Source: Sphingomonas jaspsi DSM 18422 (GTDB taxonomy: Bacteria > Pseudomonadota > Alphaproteobacteria > Sphingomonadales > Sphingomonadaceae). Taken from it: 64,000 nucleotides of DNA. The stretch is taken from assembly GCF_000585415.1 (NCBI RefSeq), contig NZ_KK073876.1:2415810-2479809 (forward strand), read 5' to 3'. A program made the translations under genes and the position numbers. Every line of letters starts with the position of its first letter. Position 1 is the stretch's first letter. This document shows, in pieces, positions 35,421 to 43,436 of this stretch. The notes under the pieces were generated by a model that saw only the letters and a program-made list of their open reading frames with translations, did no database searches and was not told the DNA's origin.

Positions 35421-36389
35421 TCAAGCCGCCAGCGGCAACGCCCGTGCGCGGACATCGCGCGGCCGAACGCCGGTCAGGCGCCGAATGAGGGTGCGCAACG
35501 TCGATGCCTCGGCATAGCCGACCTGGATCGCAATTTCCTCGAACGGAAGGCGCGTGGTTTCGAGCAGTTCGATCGCCCGTTCGACCCTGATCTTCTGGAG
35601 CAGCCCGACCGGCGACAGGCCGGTCGACCGTTGCACATGGCGGGCAAAGGTGCGCGGCGACATGGCGGCGCGCGATGCGAGGTCGTTGACGCCGACCCCG
35701 TCTTCAAGCCGCGTCATCGCCCATGCCACCGCGTCGGCAATCCGGTCGTCGGTCGCGGCCATCATCGTCACAGCCATATAGGGTGTCTGCGACCGCCGCT
35801 CGTCGAGCAGCATGATCCTGACGCAGCCGTCGGCAACCTGCGCCCCGGCATAGCGGGCAACCAGCCCGACCATCACATCCATCTGCGCCATGGCCGCGCC
35901 GGCCGTAATGAAGGGTCCGTCGCTCGCGACCACATCGCGCGTGTCGAGCGAGACCTGCGGAAACAGCTTCTGGAACAGCGGAGCCAGCCACCAGGACGTC
36001 GTCGCCCTTCGTCCGTCCAGCAAACCCGACTTGGCAAGCAGCAGGGTGCCGGTACAGCTGCTCGCGATACGCGCGCCGGTCGCGCCGACCCGACGGATAT
36101 GCTCGGAAGCGGACTTCACATCTTCGTCATCCAGGCGGGCGGCAATGTCGTCGGCCTTGGTTAACCCCTGCGCCGGGACGATCAGCAGATCGGCCGGCAG
36201 GTTGGCCGGCGCTGGGTTGGTAACGAACGGGCTGAAACAGTCCTTCCCGTCACCCCATAACCTTACCGCAAAGGGCAAAGGCCGTCCCGCGCGCCGGGCC
36301 TGATTGTTGGCCACCGTCAGGACGTCGAGCGTGATCGCAGTGCTCGACGCCATCGCACCCTCCAATACCAGCACTTCCACAATGGTCAT
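35421..36389 (-). CDS. GlxA-type AraC-family regulator with DJ-1/PfpI domain
   Basis: A 322-residue regulator. The N-terminal DJ-1/PfpI-like sensor domain carries the elbow Cys in ASSCTGTLLLAKSG. The C-terminal AraC/XylS domain has two helix-turn-helix units (VNDLASRAAMSPRTFARHVQ and PFEEIAIQVGYAEASTLRTLIRR). It heads the minus-strand operon and diverges from the thioesterase-cupin-SnoaL-EamA operon, so it is the natural regulator of both. Confidence 0.92.
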   Translation of the reverse strand: MTIVEVLVLEGAMASSTAITLDVLTVANNQARRAGRPLPFAVRLWGDGKDCFSPFVTNPAPANLPADLLIVPAQGLTKADDIAARLDDEDVKSASEHIRRVGATGARIASSCTGTLLLAKSGLLDGRRATTSWWLAPLFQKLFPQVSLDTRDVVASDGPFITAGAAMAQMDVMVGLVARYAGAQVADGCVRIMLLDERRSQTPYMAVTMMAATDDRIADAVAWAMTRLEDGVGVNDLASRAAMSPRTFARHVQRSTGLSPVGLLQKIRVERAIELLETTRLPFEEIAIQVGYAEASTLRTLIRRLTGVRPRDVRARALPLAA

Positions 36390-36459
36390 GGCGAATCATC
36401 CACGTTTGATGTCTTTTTCGCCACTGGCTTCGCTGTCTTCGCGGCCCCAGTCAATCGTC

Positions 36460-37251
36460 ATGAGTGTGCATGCATCGCTGGCCCCAAACCTGGACGTGGG
36501 CTCGCCGTTCGTGGAATTGCGCGGCGCCTTCGTCGCGACGACGAGGGCGTCCGGACCATGGTCGCCGGGTCATTGCCACGGCGGCGCAGTCGCGGCGCTT
36601 GCAGTTCGCGCGGCCGCTGGTGTCGCAACTCGCGCGACGATGGCCTTGGCCCGGTTGACGATCGACCTGCTCGCGCCGGTCCCGGTAGGCAAGCCGATCC
36701 TGCCCCGCATCCGCGTCGACAAGGACGGCAGCAAGCTGCAGCGGCTGGTTGTTGCGCTGGATGTCGATGGCCGCACGATGGCCATCGCCAGCCTGCTTCG
36801 CGTTCGCACGACCGGCTGCCCCCCATACCGCGCGAAGGTCGACTGGGTTGACGAAACGGCTGCGGAAATCGGCACGCTCGGCGGATTCTCCGGCCAGTTC
36901 GAAACCGTGTCGGAACAGGGCGGGATCGGGATGGTCGGGCCGGGACGGGTCTGGTTCCGGATGCGCGCACCGCTGGTCGAGGGCGGCCCCTATATCGCGG
37001 AAGAGGCGGCAGCCGCGATCGCCGACTTCACCAGCGCGATCGGCATGAGCCGACCCTATCAGCTTTATGAATTCCCTTCGGTCGACCTCAGCGTCGGCCT
37101 GTCGCGCGCGCCGCTCGGCGAGTGGATCCGTATCGATGCATTCAACAGCGACGGCGATGAGGGCCGCGCCGCCTGCTATTCGACCTTGTCAGACTGCTAC
37201 GGTCCCTTTGCCCATGTGGTTCAGACCAGCTTTGTCGAGCGCCGGTCGTGA
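36460..37251 (+). CDS. Acyl-CoA thioesterase family (double hot-dog) protein
   Basis: A 263-residue protein with two hot-dog-like halves. GPWSPGHCHGGAVAALAVRAA is the helix-containing start of a TesB-like domain and WIRIDAFNSDGDEGRAACYSTLSDCYGP the C-terminal half. I favour the ATG at 36460, which leaves 70 bases for divergent promoters; ATG 36409 is possible but would leave only 19. It is coupled by GTGA to the following cupin gene. The substrate is unknown. Confidence 0.72.
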   Translation: MSVHASLAPNLDVGSPFVELRGAFVATTRASGPWSPGHCHGGAVAALAVRAAAGVATRATMALARLTIDLLAPVPVGKPILPRIRVDKDGSKLQRLVVALDVDGRTMAIASLLRVRTTGCPPYRAKVDWVDETAAEIGTLGGFSGQFETVSEQGGIGMVGPGRVWFRMRAPLVEGGPYIAEEAAAAIADFTSAIGMSRPYQLYEFPSVDLSVGLSRAPLGEWIRIDAFNSDGDEGRAACYSTLSDCYGPFAHVVQTSFVERRS

Positions 37252-37721
37252 GCGATAGAGTGAAGCTTCCGATCGTCGCTTCGAAGGTGCTGCCCCGCAC
37301 CGGCAGCAACTATCCCGCACCGTTCGCCGAGCGCGTGGCTGGCCGCGAAAAACGCGCGCTTGGCGGCCTGTTTGGGATCACGGCATTCGGGGTCAACCTG
37401 ACGACCCTGCCGCCCGGCGCGCAGTCGGCGCTGCGCCACCGCCACACGGTCCAGGAGGAATTCGTCTTCATCCTGTCCGGCGAAGTGACGCTCCTGCACG
37501 ATGATGGCGAAACATTGTGTACCGAAGGCATGTGCGTCGGTTTCGTGCCCGGCGGCACCGCCCATTGCCTCGTCAATCGGTCTGAGGCTGATGCGACTTA
37601 TCTGGAAGTTGGCGACCGCCGCCCGGGCGATCGCGGCGACTATCCCGACGACGACCTCGTTGCCATTCACGACGGTGTCGGCTGGACCTTCACCCATCGC
37701 GATGGGACACCCTATCAATGA
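37248..37721 (+). CDS. Cupin-domain protein
   Basis: A 157-residue cupin with LRHRHTVQEEFVFILSGE (two His and Glu) and VPGGTAHCLVN (His). GTG start overlapping the thioesterase stop (GTGA). The C-terminal extension rich in Asp/Gly (GDRRPGDRGDYPDDDL) resembles cupins annotated as mannose-6-phosphate isomerase-like or transcription-associated proteins. Function unknown. Confidence 0.85.
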   Translation: MSDRVKLPIVASKVLPRTGSNYPAPFAERVAGREKRALGGLFGITAFGVNLTTLPPGAQSALRHRHTVQEEFVFILSGEVTLLHDDGETLCTEGMCVGFVPGGTAHCLVNRSEADATYLEVGDRRPGDRGDYPDDDLVAIHDGVGWTFTHRDGTPYQ

Positions 37722-38077
37722 ATCTTGCACCGCCATTCGAAGCCTTTGCGCATGAATGGATCAACGCCTTCAATAGCCATGAACTTGACCGGATCATCGC
37801 CCTGTATGCCGATGATGTCCGCCTGACCTCGCCGCTTTACCTCCGTTATACCGCGGGTGCTTCGGCCACGGTGCAAGGCATTGAGCCGCTACGTAGCTAT
37901 TTCGGTTCCGCGCTGCAGCGTTATCCCGACCTTCGCTTTACCCTGCTTGACGTCGCGACGGGTGTCGACGGGCCATGTATCCGCTATCACAGCAACGTCG
38001 GCGACCATGTGGCAATGGAAGCGTTCTCGCTCGACCGCGAAAGACGGATAGTCCGGGTTTGGTGCCACTATGTCTGA
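37718..38077 (+). CDS. SnoaL-like (NTF2-fold) protein
   Basis: A 119-residue NTF2-fold protein (FAHEWINAFNSHELDRIIALYADDVRLTSPL... SLDRERRIVRVWCHYV). Coupled by ATGA to the cupin gene. It may isomerise or hydrolyse the same metabolite as the SnoaL domain fused to the dehydrogenase on the opposite operon, but the two are only distantly alike. Confidence 0.82.
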   Translation: MNLAPPFEAFAHEWINAFNSHELDRIIALYADDVRLTSPLYLRYTAGASATVQGIEPLRSYFGSALQRYPDLRFTLLDVATGVDGPCIRYHSNVGDHVAMEAFSLDRERRIVRVWCHYV

Positions 38078-38999
38078 GACGCCAACCGACGCCGGTCCGC
38101 TATCGGGTCGGGACCGCATTCTCGCCCTGTCCATTGTCCTCATCTGGGCGTCAAATTTTGTCGCCTTACGCTGGGGACTCGACCAGATGTCGCCGCTGGC
38201 GCTATGCTTCTGGCGGTTCCTCCTCTCGTTTTTCCCCGCCTGCCTGTTCGTTCGCATTCCAAGGGTGGACTGGAAACTCGCGATCGGGTTCGGCGTGCTC
38301 ACCGGCCTTGGACAATTCGGGGCGCTCGCAGCCGCGATCCAGGGCCATATCAGCGCGGGGCTGGCCTCGGCCCTCGTCCAGATCCAGGCGGTCATCAATG
38401 TCGCGCTCGCCGGCTTCATCCTGCACGAGCGGGTGACGCGGGCCCAGATCGCCGGCTGCCTGTTGTCGCTGGTTGGCTTAGGCATTTTCATGGTCCGGCC
38501 CGAGGCGAATGCGACACCGCTCGGGCTGCTGCTGGTTGTCATCGCCGCGGTTTCGTGGGCGACGTGCAACGCATTGATCAAGGCCGGCGGGTACCGCGGA
38601 GACCTGCTGCAATTCCTGGTCTGGACCAGCCCGATCGCCATGCTGTCGCTCGGCGCGCTCGAACTGCTGGTCGACGGCCCCCGGCAAATGCTGATTCCAC
38701 TCACGCATCCGACGATGAACCTCTGGGCGATCATTGCGTGGCAGGCCTTCGCCAACACACTCTACGGTTATGCCGTGTGGAATTTCCTGATCCGCCGATA
38801 CTCGCTCGGCCGCATCGGGCCCCTCACCTTGCTGGTGCCCATCGTGGCCATGGCGTTGACCGCGATGTTGTTGGGCGAACGCGTGTCGCAGGTGCAACTG
38901 CTGGCCGCGCTGACGATCCTTTCGGGGGTAGCAGTCCCTGTGGTCGCTCCACGTCTACTGAAAGCCGGGAGCGTCCAAGTTGCGCTGCCGCGTTCCTAG
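38070..38999 (+). CDS. EamA-family transporter
   Basis: A 309-residue DMT-superfamily protein with ten helices in two repeats (LSIVLIWASNFVALRWGLDQMSPLALCFWRF; second repeat from VVIAAVSWATCNALIKAGG). Similar to YddG/RhaT-type amino-acid or metabolite exporters. Its start lies inside the last codons of the SnoaL gene, so it belongs to that operon and probably exports the product or toxic substrate. It is not closely related in sequence to the EamA protein at 25392. Confidence 0.88.
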   Translation: MSETPTDAGPLSGRDRILALSIVLIWASNFVALRWGLDQMSPLALCFWRFLLSFFPACLFVRIPRVDWKLAIGFGVLTGLGQFGALAAAIQGHISAGLASALVQIQAVINVALAGFILHERVTRAQIAGCLLSLVGLGIFMVRPEANATPLGLLLVVIAAVSWATCNALIKAGGYRGDLLQFLVWTSPIAMLSLGALELLVDGPRQMLIPLTHPTMNLWAIIAWQAFANTLYGYAVWNFLIRRYSLGRIGPLTLLVPIVAMALTAMLLGERVSQVQLLAALTILSGVAVPVVAPRLLKAGSVQVALPRS

Positions 39000-39075
39000 G
39001 GCTTTACCCGGTGCACCCGTCACGCCCCCACATGCAAAACGATCGGCTAATTCGTTGATTTGTCGGACGGCGCGG

Positions 39076-39151
39076 TGGTGGAGCTGAGGGGAATCGAACC
39101 CCTGACCTCTGCAGTGCGATTGCAGCGCTCTCCCATCTGAGCTACAGCCCC
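39076..39151 (-). tRNA. tRNA-Ala (anticodon CGC)
   Basis: Read on the minus strand, the acceptor stem GGGGCTG/CAGCTCC, D-arm TAGCTCAGATGGGAGAGC, anticodon arm CTGCA-ATCGCAC-TGCAG and T-arm AGGGG-TTCGATT-CCCCT fold completely. The anticodon is CGC (Ala, GCG codons). The CCA end is encoded. One G-U pair occurs in the acceptor stem. Confidence 0.96.
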
Positions 39152-39337
39152 GCGCCCGTCGGACGAGCGCCCCAATAGCGACGCTTTTCGTCATGCGCAA
39201 CGCCCTTGGCGACACCTTTTTCACCTTGGCCCTGCCCGGCAACCGCTCGTCGAACCTTAAGGAACGCGCGCGTTGCGCGAGCGGTTGAGCCCACACCAAG
39301 AGGTTCCTAGCCCGTTGCCCTGCGCAGCGGCTTACCT
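39152..39337 (+). other. Gene-free stretch ending in a terminator; possible small RNA
   Basis: No convincing ORF is present. The part 39255-39337 shows a small hairpin (CGCGC-GTT-GCGCG) and a longer-range complementarity AGGAAC/GTTCCT before the terminator at 39338. A short structured RNA of roughly 100 nt is possible; no known family was recognised and no promoter is obvious. Confidence 0.3.
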
Positions 39338-39376
39338 GGCCCGGTCGCCATCCCCTTTTGGCGGCCGGGCCTTTTG
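39338..39376 (+). terminator. Strong plus-strand hairpin terminator upstream of the reductase gene
   Basis: A 12-bp stem (GGCCCGG-TCGCC with complement, one G-U pair) with a 10-base loop, followed by TTTTGTTTG. The preceding plus-strand gene ends 340 bases earlier, with an opposite-strand tRNA between. Confidence 0.75.
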
Positions 39377-39428
39377 TTTGCGCGTCCAAGCGCCTAATCG
39401 CGTAGCGAAACGAAACGGGAGAGATTCG

Positions 39429-40430
39429 ATGGCCAAAGCCTGGCACCTGATGCAGCGTCCCAACGGCATGCCGACCACGAGCGACGTCGCGCTCAAGGAC
39501 ACCGAGCTTGCGCCGCTAAGCGACGGGATGGTCCATGTCCGCAACCGCTGGCTGTCGGTCGATCCTTACATGCGCGGCCGCATGAACGACGTGAAAAGCT
39601 ATGTCCCCGCCTTCGGAATCGACGAGCCGATGACCGGCGGCGCGATCGGCGAAGTCGTCGAAAGCCGCGACCCGTCGCTGCACCCGGGCGACATGGTCCT
39701 GCACATGGCCGGATGGCGGGACGAGGTGGTCGAGCCGGCTAAGCATTTCAACAAGCTGCCGCCCATCCCCGGCGTCGAACCGCAGGCCTTCCTTGGCAAC
39801 CTCGGCCTGACTGGCGGCACGGCCTATTTCGGCCTGCTCGAAGCCGCCAGCGCCAAGGAAGGCGATGTCGTGTTCGTCTCCGCGGCGGCGGGCGCGGTCG
39901 GTTCTGCCGTGGTCCAGATCGCCAAGGCCAAGGGCATGAAGGTCATCGGTTCGGCCGGCGGCAAGGATAAATGCGACTTCGTCTATTCGCTCGGCGCCGA
40001 CGCCGTGGTCGATTACAAGGCCGGGCCGGTGCTTAAGCAGCTTGCCGCCGCGGCGCAGGCGATCGAGGCCAAGGGCATCGACGTCTATTTCGACAATGTC
40101 GGCGGCGAACATCTCGACGCCGCGCTGGCGCTGGGCAACCAGAATGCGCGTTTCGCGATCTGCGGCATGATCGAGGGCTACAACACGGGCGAGCCGACCA
40201 AGCTGCGCTACCTGATGCGCCTGATCGCCATGCGCATCCGCATGCAGGGCTTCATCTACACCGACTATATGGGCCAGATGGGCGATTTCTACCGCGACAT
40301 GGGCGCGATGATCGCCACCGGCCAAGTCAAGTCGCGCGACACGGTGGTCGACGGCCTCGACCAGACCTTCGACGCGTTCCTTGGCCTGTTCAGCGGCAAG
40401 AACACGGGCAAGATGCTGGTGCGCCTGTAA
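39429..40430 (+). CDS. NADP-dependent medium-chain reductase (CurA/leukotriene B4 dehydrogenase-like)
   Basis: A 333-residue MDR-superfamily oxidoreductase without zinc ligands. WLSVDPYMRGRM, the nucleotide motif VSAAAGAVGSAVVQIAK and YFDNVGGEHLDAAL are typical of the CurA (YncB) / prostaglandin reductase group that reduces alpha,beta-unsaturated carbonyls with NADPH. Start at the ATG after GGGAGAGATTCG. It stands alone downstream of a strong terminator. Confidence 0.93.
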   Translation: MAKAWHLMQRPNGMPTTSDVALKDTELAPLSDGMVHVRNRWLSVDPYMRGRMNDVKSYVPAFGIDEPMTGGAIGEVVESRDPSLHPGDMVLHMAGWRDEVVEPAKHFNKLPPIPGVEPQAFLGNLGLTGGTAYFGLLEAASAKEGDVVFVSAAAGAVGSAVVQIAKAKGMKVIGSAGGKDKCDFVYSLGADAVVDYKAGPVLKQLAAAAQAIEAKGIDVYFDNVGGEHLDAALALGNQNARFAICGMIEGYNTGEPTKLRYLMRLIAMRIRMQGFIYTDYMGQMGDFYRDMGAMIATGQVKSRDTVVDGLDQTFDAFLGLFSGKNTGKMLVRL

Positions 40431-40536
40431 TCCGGCGAGCAAAGCGGACAGGGCTGCTTCACGGAATTACTCCGAGGCGGGGGGCCTAACCGTGGATCCA
40501 TTGCGGACATTCGGGCGTGTAGATTACCAGAGTGCG

Positions 40537-40911
40537 ATGAACAGACGTTGGGCGTTTTATCTTTCCCTTGCCGCCTTCTTACTGGCCACGATTTATGTTC
40601 TGGCAGCCCCCGCGCCCTCGCTGCCAAGTGCTGTGGCGAATGGCGTCTATTCAAATGACTGCTGCGGATCTGTTCGACTTAGCGACGGCACCATGTCCTT
40701 CCGAAGCGGTAGCATCACGTATAAGGTCGAACGAGATAAGGTGGGTGCCTATATTTTGCCCGAGGCGCTAGTGGATGTTGAGCCGCATCATGGGCTGCAA
40801 GTCGGGAAGCAAAGCCACCCGTTGATGCTCCGGCTCGACGACGAGGCGCATCCGGGAAGCTTAACCATAATTGGTAGTGACAACGTCGAATATCGCTTCA
40901 CGCGCCAATGA
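40537..40911 (+). CDS. Hypothetical exported protein
   Basis: A 124-residue protein with an N-terminal hydrophobic segment (FYLSLAAFLLATIYVLAAP) that may be a signal peptide or anchor, then a small mostly beta-like domain containing an adjacent Cys pair (NDCCGSV). Not recognised. The gene is visibly less GC-rich and uses more A/T-ending codons than its neighbours, which hints at acquisition or a young gene. No Shine-Dalgarno sequence is evident. Moderate confidence that it is real. Confidence 0.5.
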   Translation: MNRRWAFYLSLAAFLLATIYVLAAPAPSLPSAVANGVYSNDCCGSVRLSDGTMSFRSGSITYKVERDKVGAYILPEALVDVEPHHGLQVGKQSHPLMLRLDDEAHPGSLTIIGSDNVEYRFTRQ

Positions 40912-40965
40912 CTGCCGCACCACACAGAAGGCCCCGTCACGGGAATAGTCGCTTCGCGCTGCTCC

Positions 40966-40991
40966 AGCGACGCTGACGCGTCAGCGTCGCT
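40966..40991. repeat. 26-bp perfect palindrome between convergent genes
   Basis: AGCGACGCTGACG is followed immediately by its exact reverse complement. It lies between the convergent hypothetical and ypfJ-like genes and can serve as a bidirectional terminator hairpin or belong to a dispersed palindromic repeat. No T-run follows on either strand. Confidence 0.7.
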
Positions 40992-41002
40992 ACGCTCGGC
41001 GG
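40987..41002. repeat. 16-bp dispersed repeat, copy 1 (TCGCTACGCTCGGCGG)
   Basis: Identical over 16 bases to 42798-42813. This copy abuts the 26-bp palindrome and a further GCTTCGCGCTGCTC block, resembling REP-type intergenic elements. Confidence 0.55.
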
Positions 41003-41003
41003 C

Positions 41004-41879
41004 TCAGCGCGTATAGTTGCACGCGCCCGGGTTTCCGCTCTTGAGCCCGCGCTGCAGCGCTTCCATCCGCTGCGCACTCGAGCCGTGCGTGAAGCTGTCG
41101 GGGACCACGCGGCCCTGCATCTGCTTTTGCAGCGTGTCGTCGCCGATGGCTTCGGCGGCGCGCATGCCTTCTTCGACGTCGCCCGGTTCCAGCAGCAGCT
41201 GGCCGTTGGCGTCCTTGGCATTGGCCGCCCACACACCGGCGTAGCAGTCGGCCTGCAGTTCGACGCCGACCTGAAGCTGGTTGCCGCTCACCTTGTCGGA
41301 GCGCGCTTGCGCGCTGCCCACCTGGTCGAGCGTGCCCTCCAAGTCCTGCACATGGTGGCCGACCTCATGCGCGATCACATAGGCCTGGGCGAAATCGCCG
41401 GGCGCCTGGAAACGCTGCGACAGTTCCTGGAAGAAGGCGGGGTCGATGTAGATCTGCTTGTCGGTCGGGCAGTAGAACGGACCCATCGCCGCCTGCGCCG
41501 CGCCGCATCCCGACTGGTTGTAATCGCTGTAGGCGACCAGCCGCGTGGGGGTATACTGGGCGCCCGCCTTCTTGAAGATGTCACCCCATACCTGCTCAGT
41601 CGAGCCCAAAACTTCGCGCATGAACTTGCCGGTGTTGGGGTCGAGCTGCGAGGGACCCTCCTTCATCGATCCGCCGCCGAGCCCGCCGCCGAGCGAGCTG
41701 AGCGCGCAATAGCCAAGGCCGAGGATGAGCAGGCCGACGAGGCCGAAGCGCGACAGAACGAACTGCGCCAACAGGCCGAACAACCCGCCGCCCGCTCCGC
41801 CGAGCGACAGCCCGCCGCCGCCCGACTGGCCGGTCCGGTCTTCGAAGTTGCCACTTTCGGGTGCATCGCCAAGCCGCAT
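41004..41879 (-). CDS. YpfJ-type neutral zinc metallopeptidase
   Basis: A 291-residue protein. A cytoplasmic Gly/Ser-rich start and one transmembrane helix (FGLVGLLILGLGYCAL) are followed by the peptidase domain with zinc motif AHEVGHHVQ, a Glu/Asp-containing VELQADCYAGVWA helix and a Cys pair (SGCGAA...FYCPTD). This is the usual architecture of the YpfJ/DUF2152-like family of putative membrane-anchored metallopeptidases. Start at MRLGDAPE, the family N-terminus. The substrate is unknown. Confidence 0.92.
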   Translation of the reverse strand: MRLGDAPESGNFEDRTGQSGGGGLSLGGAGGGLFGLLAQFVLSRFGLVGLLILGLGYCALSSLGGGLGGGSMKEGPSQLDPNTGKFMREVLGSTEQVWGDIFKKAGAQYTPTRLVAYSDYNQSGCGAAQAAMGPFYCPTDKQIYIDPAFFQELSQRFQAPGDFAQAYVIAHEVGHHVQDLEGTLDQVGSAQARSDKVSGNQLQVGVELQADCYAGVWAANAKDANGQLLLEPGDVEEGMRAAEAIGDDTLQKQMQGRVVPDSFTHGSSAQRMEALQRGLKSGNPGACNYTR

Positions 41880-41989
41880 CGAACGTTCCTCTTTCCCTGT
41901 TCGCCCTAACAATGCGCCGGGGCCGTAACGGTTGCAATCTTTCGGCACGTGGGCAAAGCCTTCGCGCCTGCAGCGAAAAGGGTGTTTCC

Positions 41990-42775
41990 ATGTTCCTCAA
42001 GGGTAAGTCCGCCATCGTGACCGGTTCCACCTCGGGCATCGGCCTCGCCTATGCCAAGGCGCTGGCCACCGAGGGCGCGAGCGTGATGATCAACGGTTTC
42101 GGCGACGAAGCGGCCATCGAGGCGGAGCGCAAGGAACTGGAAACGCTGTCGGGCGCGAAGGCGCTCTACGACGCAGCCGACATGTCGAAGCCTGAACAGA
42201 TCGCCGCAATGGTCGAGCGCTGCCATGCCGAACTGGGCGGGCCCGACATCGTCATCAACAATGCCGGCATCCAGCACGTCAGCGCGATCGAGGATTTCCC
42301 GCCCGAAAAATATGACGCGATCATCGCGATCAACATGTCGTCGGTCTGGCACCTGTGCCGCGCCGCGGTGCCACACATGAAGGCGGCCAAATGGGGCCGC
42401 ATCATTTCGACCGCTTCGGCGCACAGCCTGGTCGCTTCACCCAACAAAAGCGCTTACGTCATGGCCAAGCATGGCGTTGCCGGCCTGACCAAGACGCTGG
42501 CGCTGGAGGTCGCGCGCGACGGGATCACGGTCAACTGTATTTCGCCCGGCTATGTCTGGACGCCGTTGGTCGAAAACCAGATTCCCGACACGATGAAGAC
42601 CCGCGGCCTGACGAGGGATCAGGTGATCAACGACGTCCTGCTCGCCGCCCAGCCGACCAAGGAATTCGTCACGCCCGAGCAAGTCGCCGCGCTGGCGCTG
42701 TTCCTGTGCCGCGACGAGGCGAAATCCGTCACTGGCGCAAACCTGTCGATGGATGGCGGCTGGACGGCCGCCTGA
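41990..42775 (+). CDS. 3-hydroxybutyrate dehydrogenase
   Basis: A 261-residue short-chain dehydrogenase. The cofactor motif is TGSTSGIGLAYA, the NAG motif is INNAGIQHVSAIEDFP, and the catalytic Ser-Tyr-Lys appears in TASAHSLVASPNKSAYVMAKHG. The pattern GIQHV and GYVWTPLVENQI are diagnostic of D-3-hydroxybutyrate dehydrogenases (BdhA), which feed on polyhydroxybutyrate or ketone bodies. A second, longer paralogue is at 51377. Confidence 0.92.
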   Translation: MFLKGKSAIVTGSTSGIGLAYAKALATEGASVMINGFGDEAAIEAERKELETLSGAKALYDAADMSKPEQIAAMVERCHAELGGPDIVINNAGIQHVSAIEDFPPEKYDAIIAINMSSVWHLCRAAVPHMKAAKWGRIISTASAHSLVASPNKSAYVMAKHGVAGLTKTLALEVARDGITVNCISPGYVWTPLVENQIPDTMKTRGLTRDQVINDVLLAAQPTKEFVTPEQVAALALFLCRDEAKSVTGANLSMDGGWTAA

Positions 42776-42797
42776 GCCATTGCATGTGCGACGGGCA

Positions 42798-42813
42798 TCG
42801 CTACGCTCGGCGG
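42798..42813. repeat. 16-bp dispersed repeat, copy 2
   Basis: Identical to 40987-41002. It lies just before the lipoprotein gene start and leaves no room for a Shine-Dalgarno sequence other than the repeat itself. Confidence 0.5.
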
Positions 42814-42815
42814 AT

Positions 42816-43427
42816 ATGAGACCGATCCTCATCGCCGCGCTTGCGACACTAAGCGCCTGTTCGACCGTTCCCGGAACTGCACCGCGCCCGACGGGCGACT
42901 GGCGATCCACGGTGACCGATGCGGATCGAAGCCGGCTCGCGGGGTGGCGCACGGCCTTTACCCGCGCGCTGGACCAGGCGCGCAAGTCCGGACATGGCGC
43001 GGAAATCGATGCCGAAGGCGCGTTGCTGAAACCGGATGCCGCCCTTGGGCCGACCCCGATTCCGAACGGGACCTACCGTTGCCGCACGATCAAGGTCGGC
43101 GCGAAGAGCGAGGGCATGCTGGACTATATCGCTTATCCTGCCTTCAATTGCCGCATCCAGCAGGAACGTAATCTTCAAGGCTTCGCCAAGCTCAGCGGAT
43201 CGCAGCGCCAGGTCGGCCTCATCTTCCCCGACAGCGCGATCCGTCAGGCATTTCTCGGCACGCTCGAACTCGGCGACGAAGCGCGGCCCATGCAATATGG
43301 CGTCGACCCGGACCGCGACGTCGCCGGCTGGGTCGAACGCGTCGGCGATAACCGCTGGCGCCTGATCATGCCCTACCCCCGCTTCGAATCGACGCTCGAC
43401 GTCCTCGAGCTTGTCCCCGCAAATTAG
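42816..43427 (+). CDS. Lipoprotein of DUF4893 type
   Basis: A 203-residue protein with a lipoprotein signal (IAALATLSAC-S, lipobox LSAC). The mature part has WRSTVTDADRSRLAGWRTAFTRAL and a conserved Cys-containing core (NGTYRCRTIKVG, AYPAFNCRI) that resembles the DUF4893 proteins of sphingomonads. Probably attached to the outer membrane, facing the periplasm. Function unknown. It precedes the M20 peptidase gene by nine bases and is likely co-transcribed with it. Confidence 0.75.
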   Translation: MRPILIAALATLSACSTVPGTAPRPTGDWRSTVTDADRSRLAGWRTAFTRALDQARKSGHGAEIDAEGALLKPDAALGPTPIPNGTYRCRTIKVGAKSEGMLDYIAYPAFNCRIQQERNLQGFAKLSGSQRQVGLIFPDSAIRQAFLGTLELGDEARPMQYGVDPDRDVAGWVERVGDNRWRLIMPYPRFESTLDVLELVPAN

Positions 43428-43436
43428 GAGCCGTCC

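Noticed and set aside
34516..35424. TTG start for the dienelactone-hydrolase-like gene overlapping the regulator stop
   Set aside because: The extra 34 residues are not protein-like for this fold; the ATG at 35322 gives the expected length. Kept only as an alternative.
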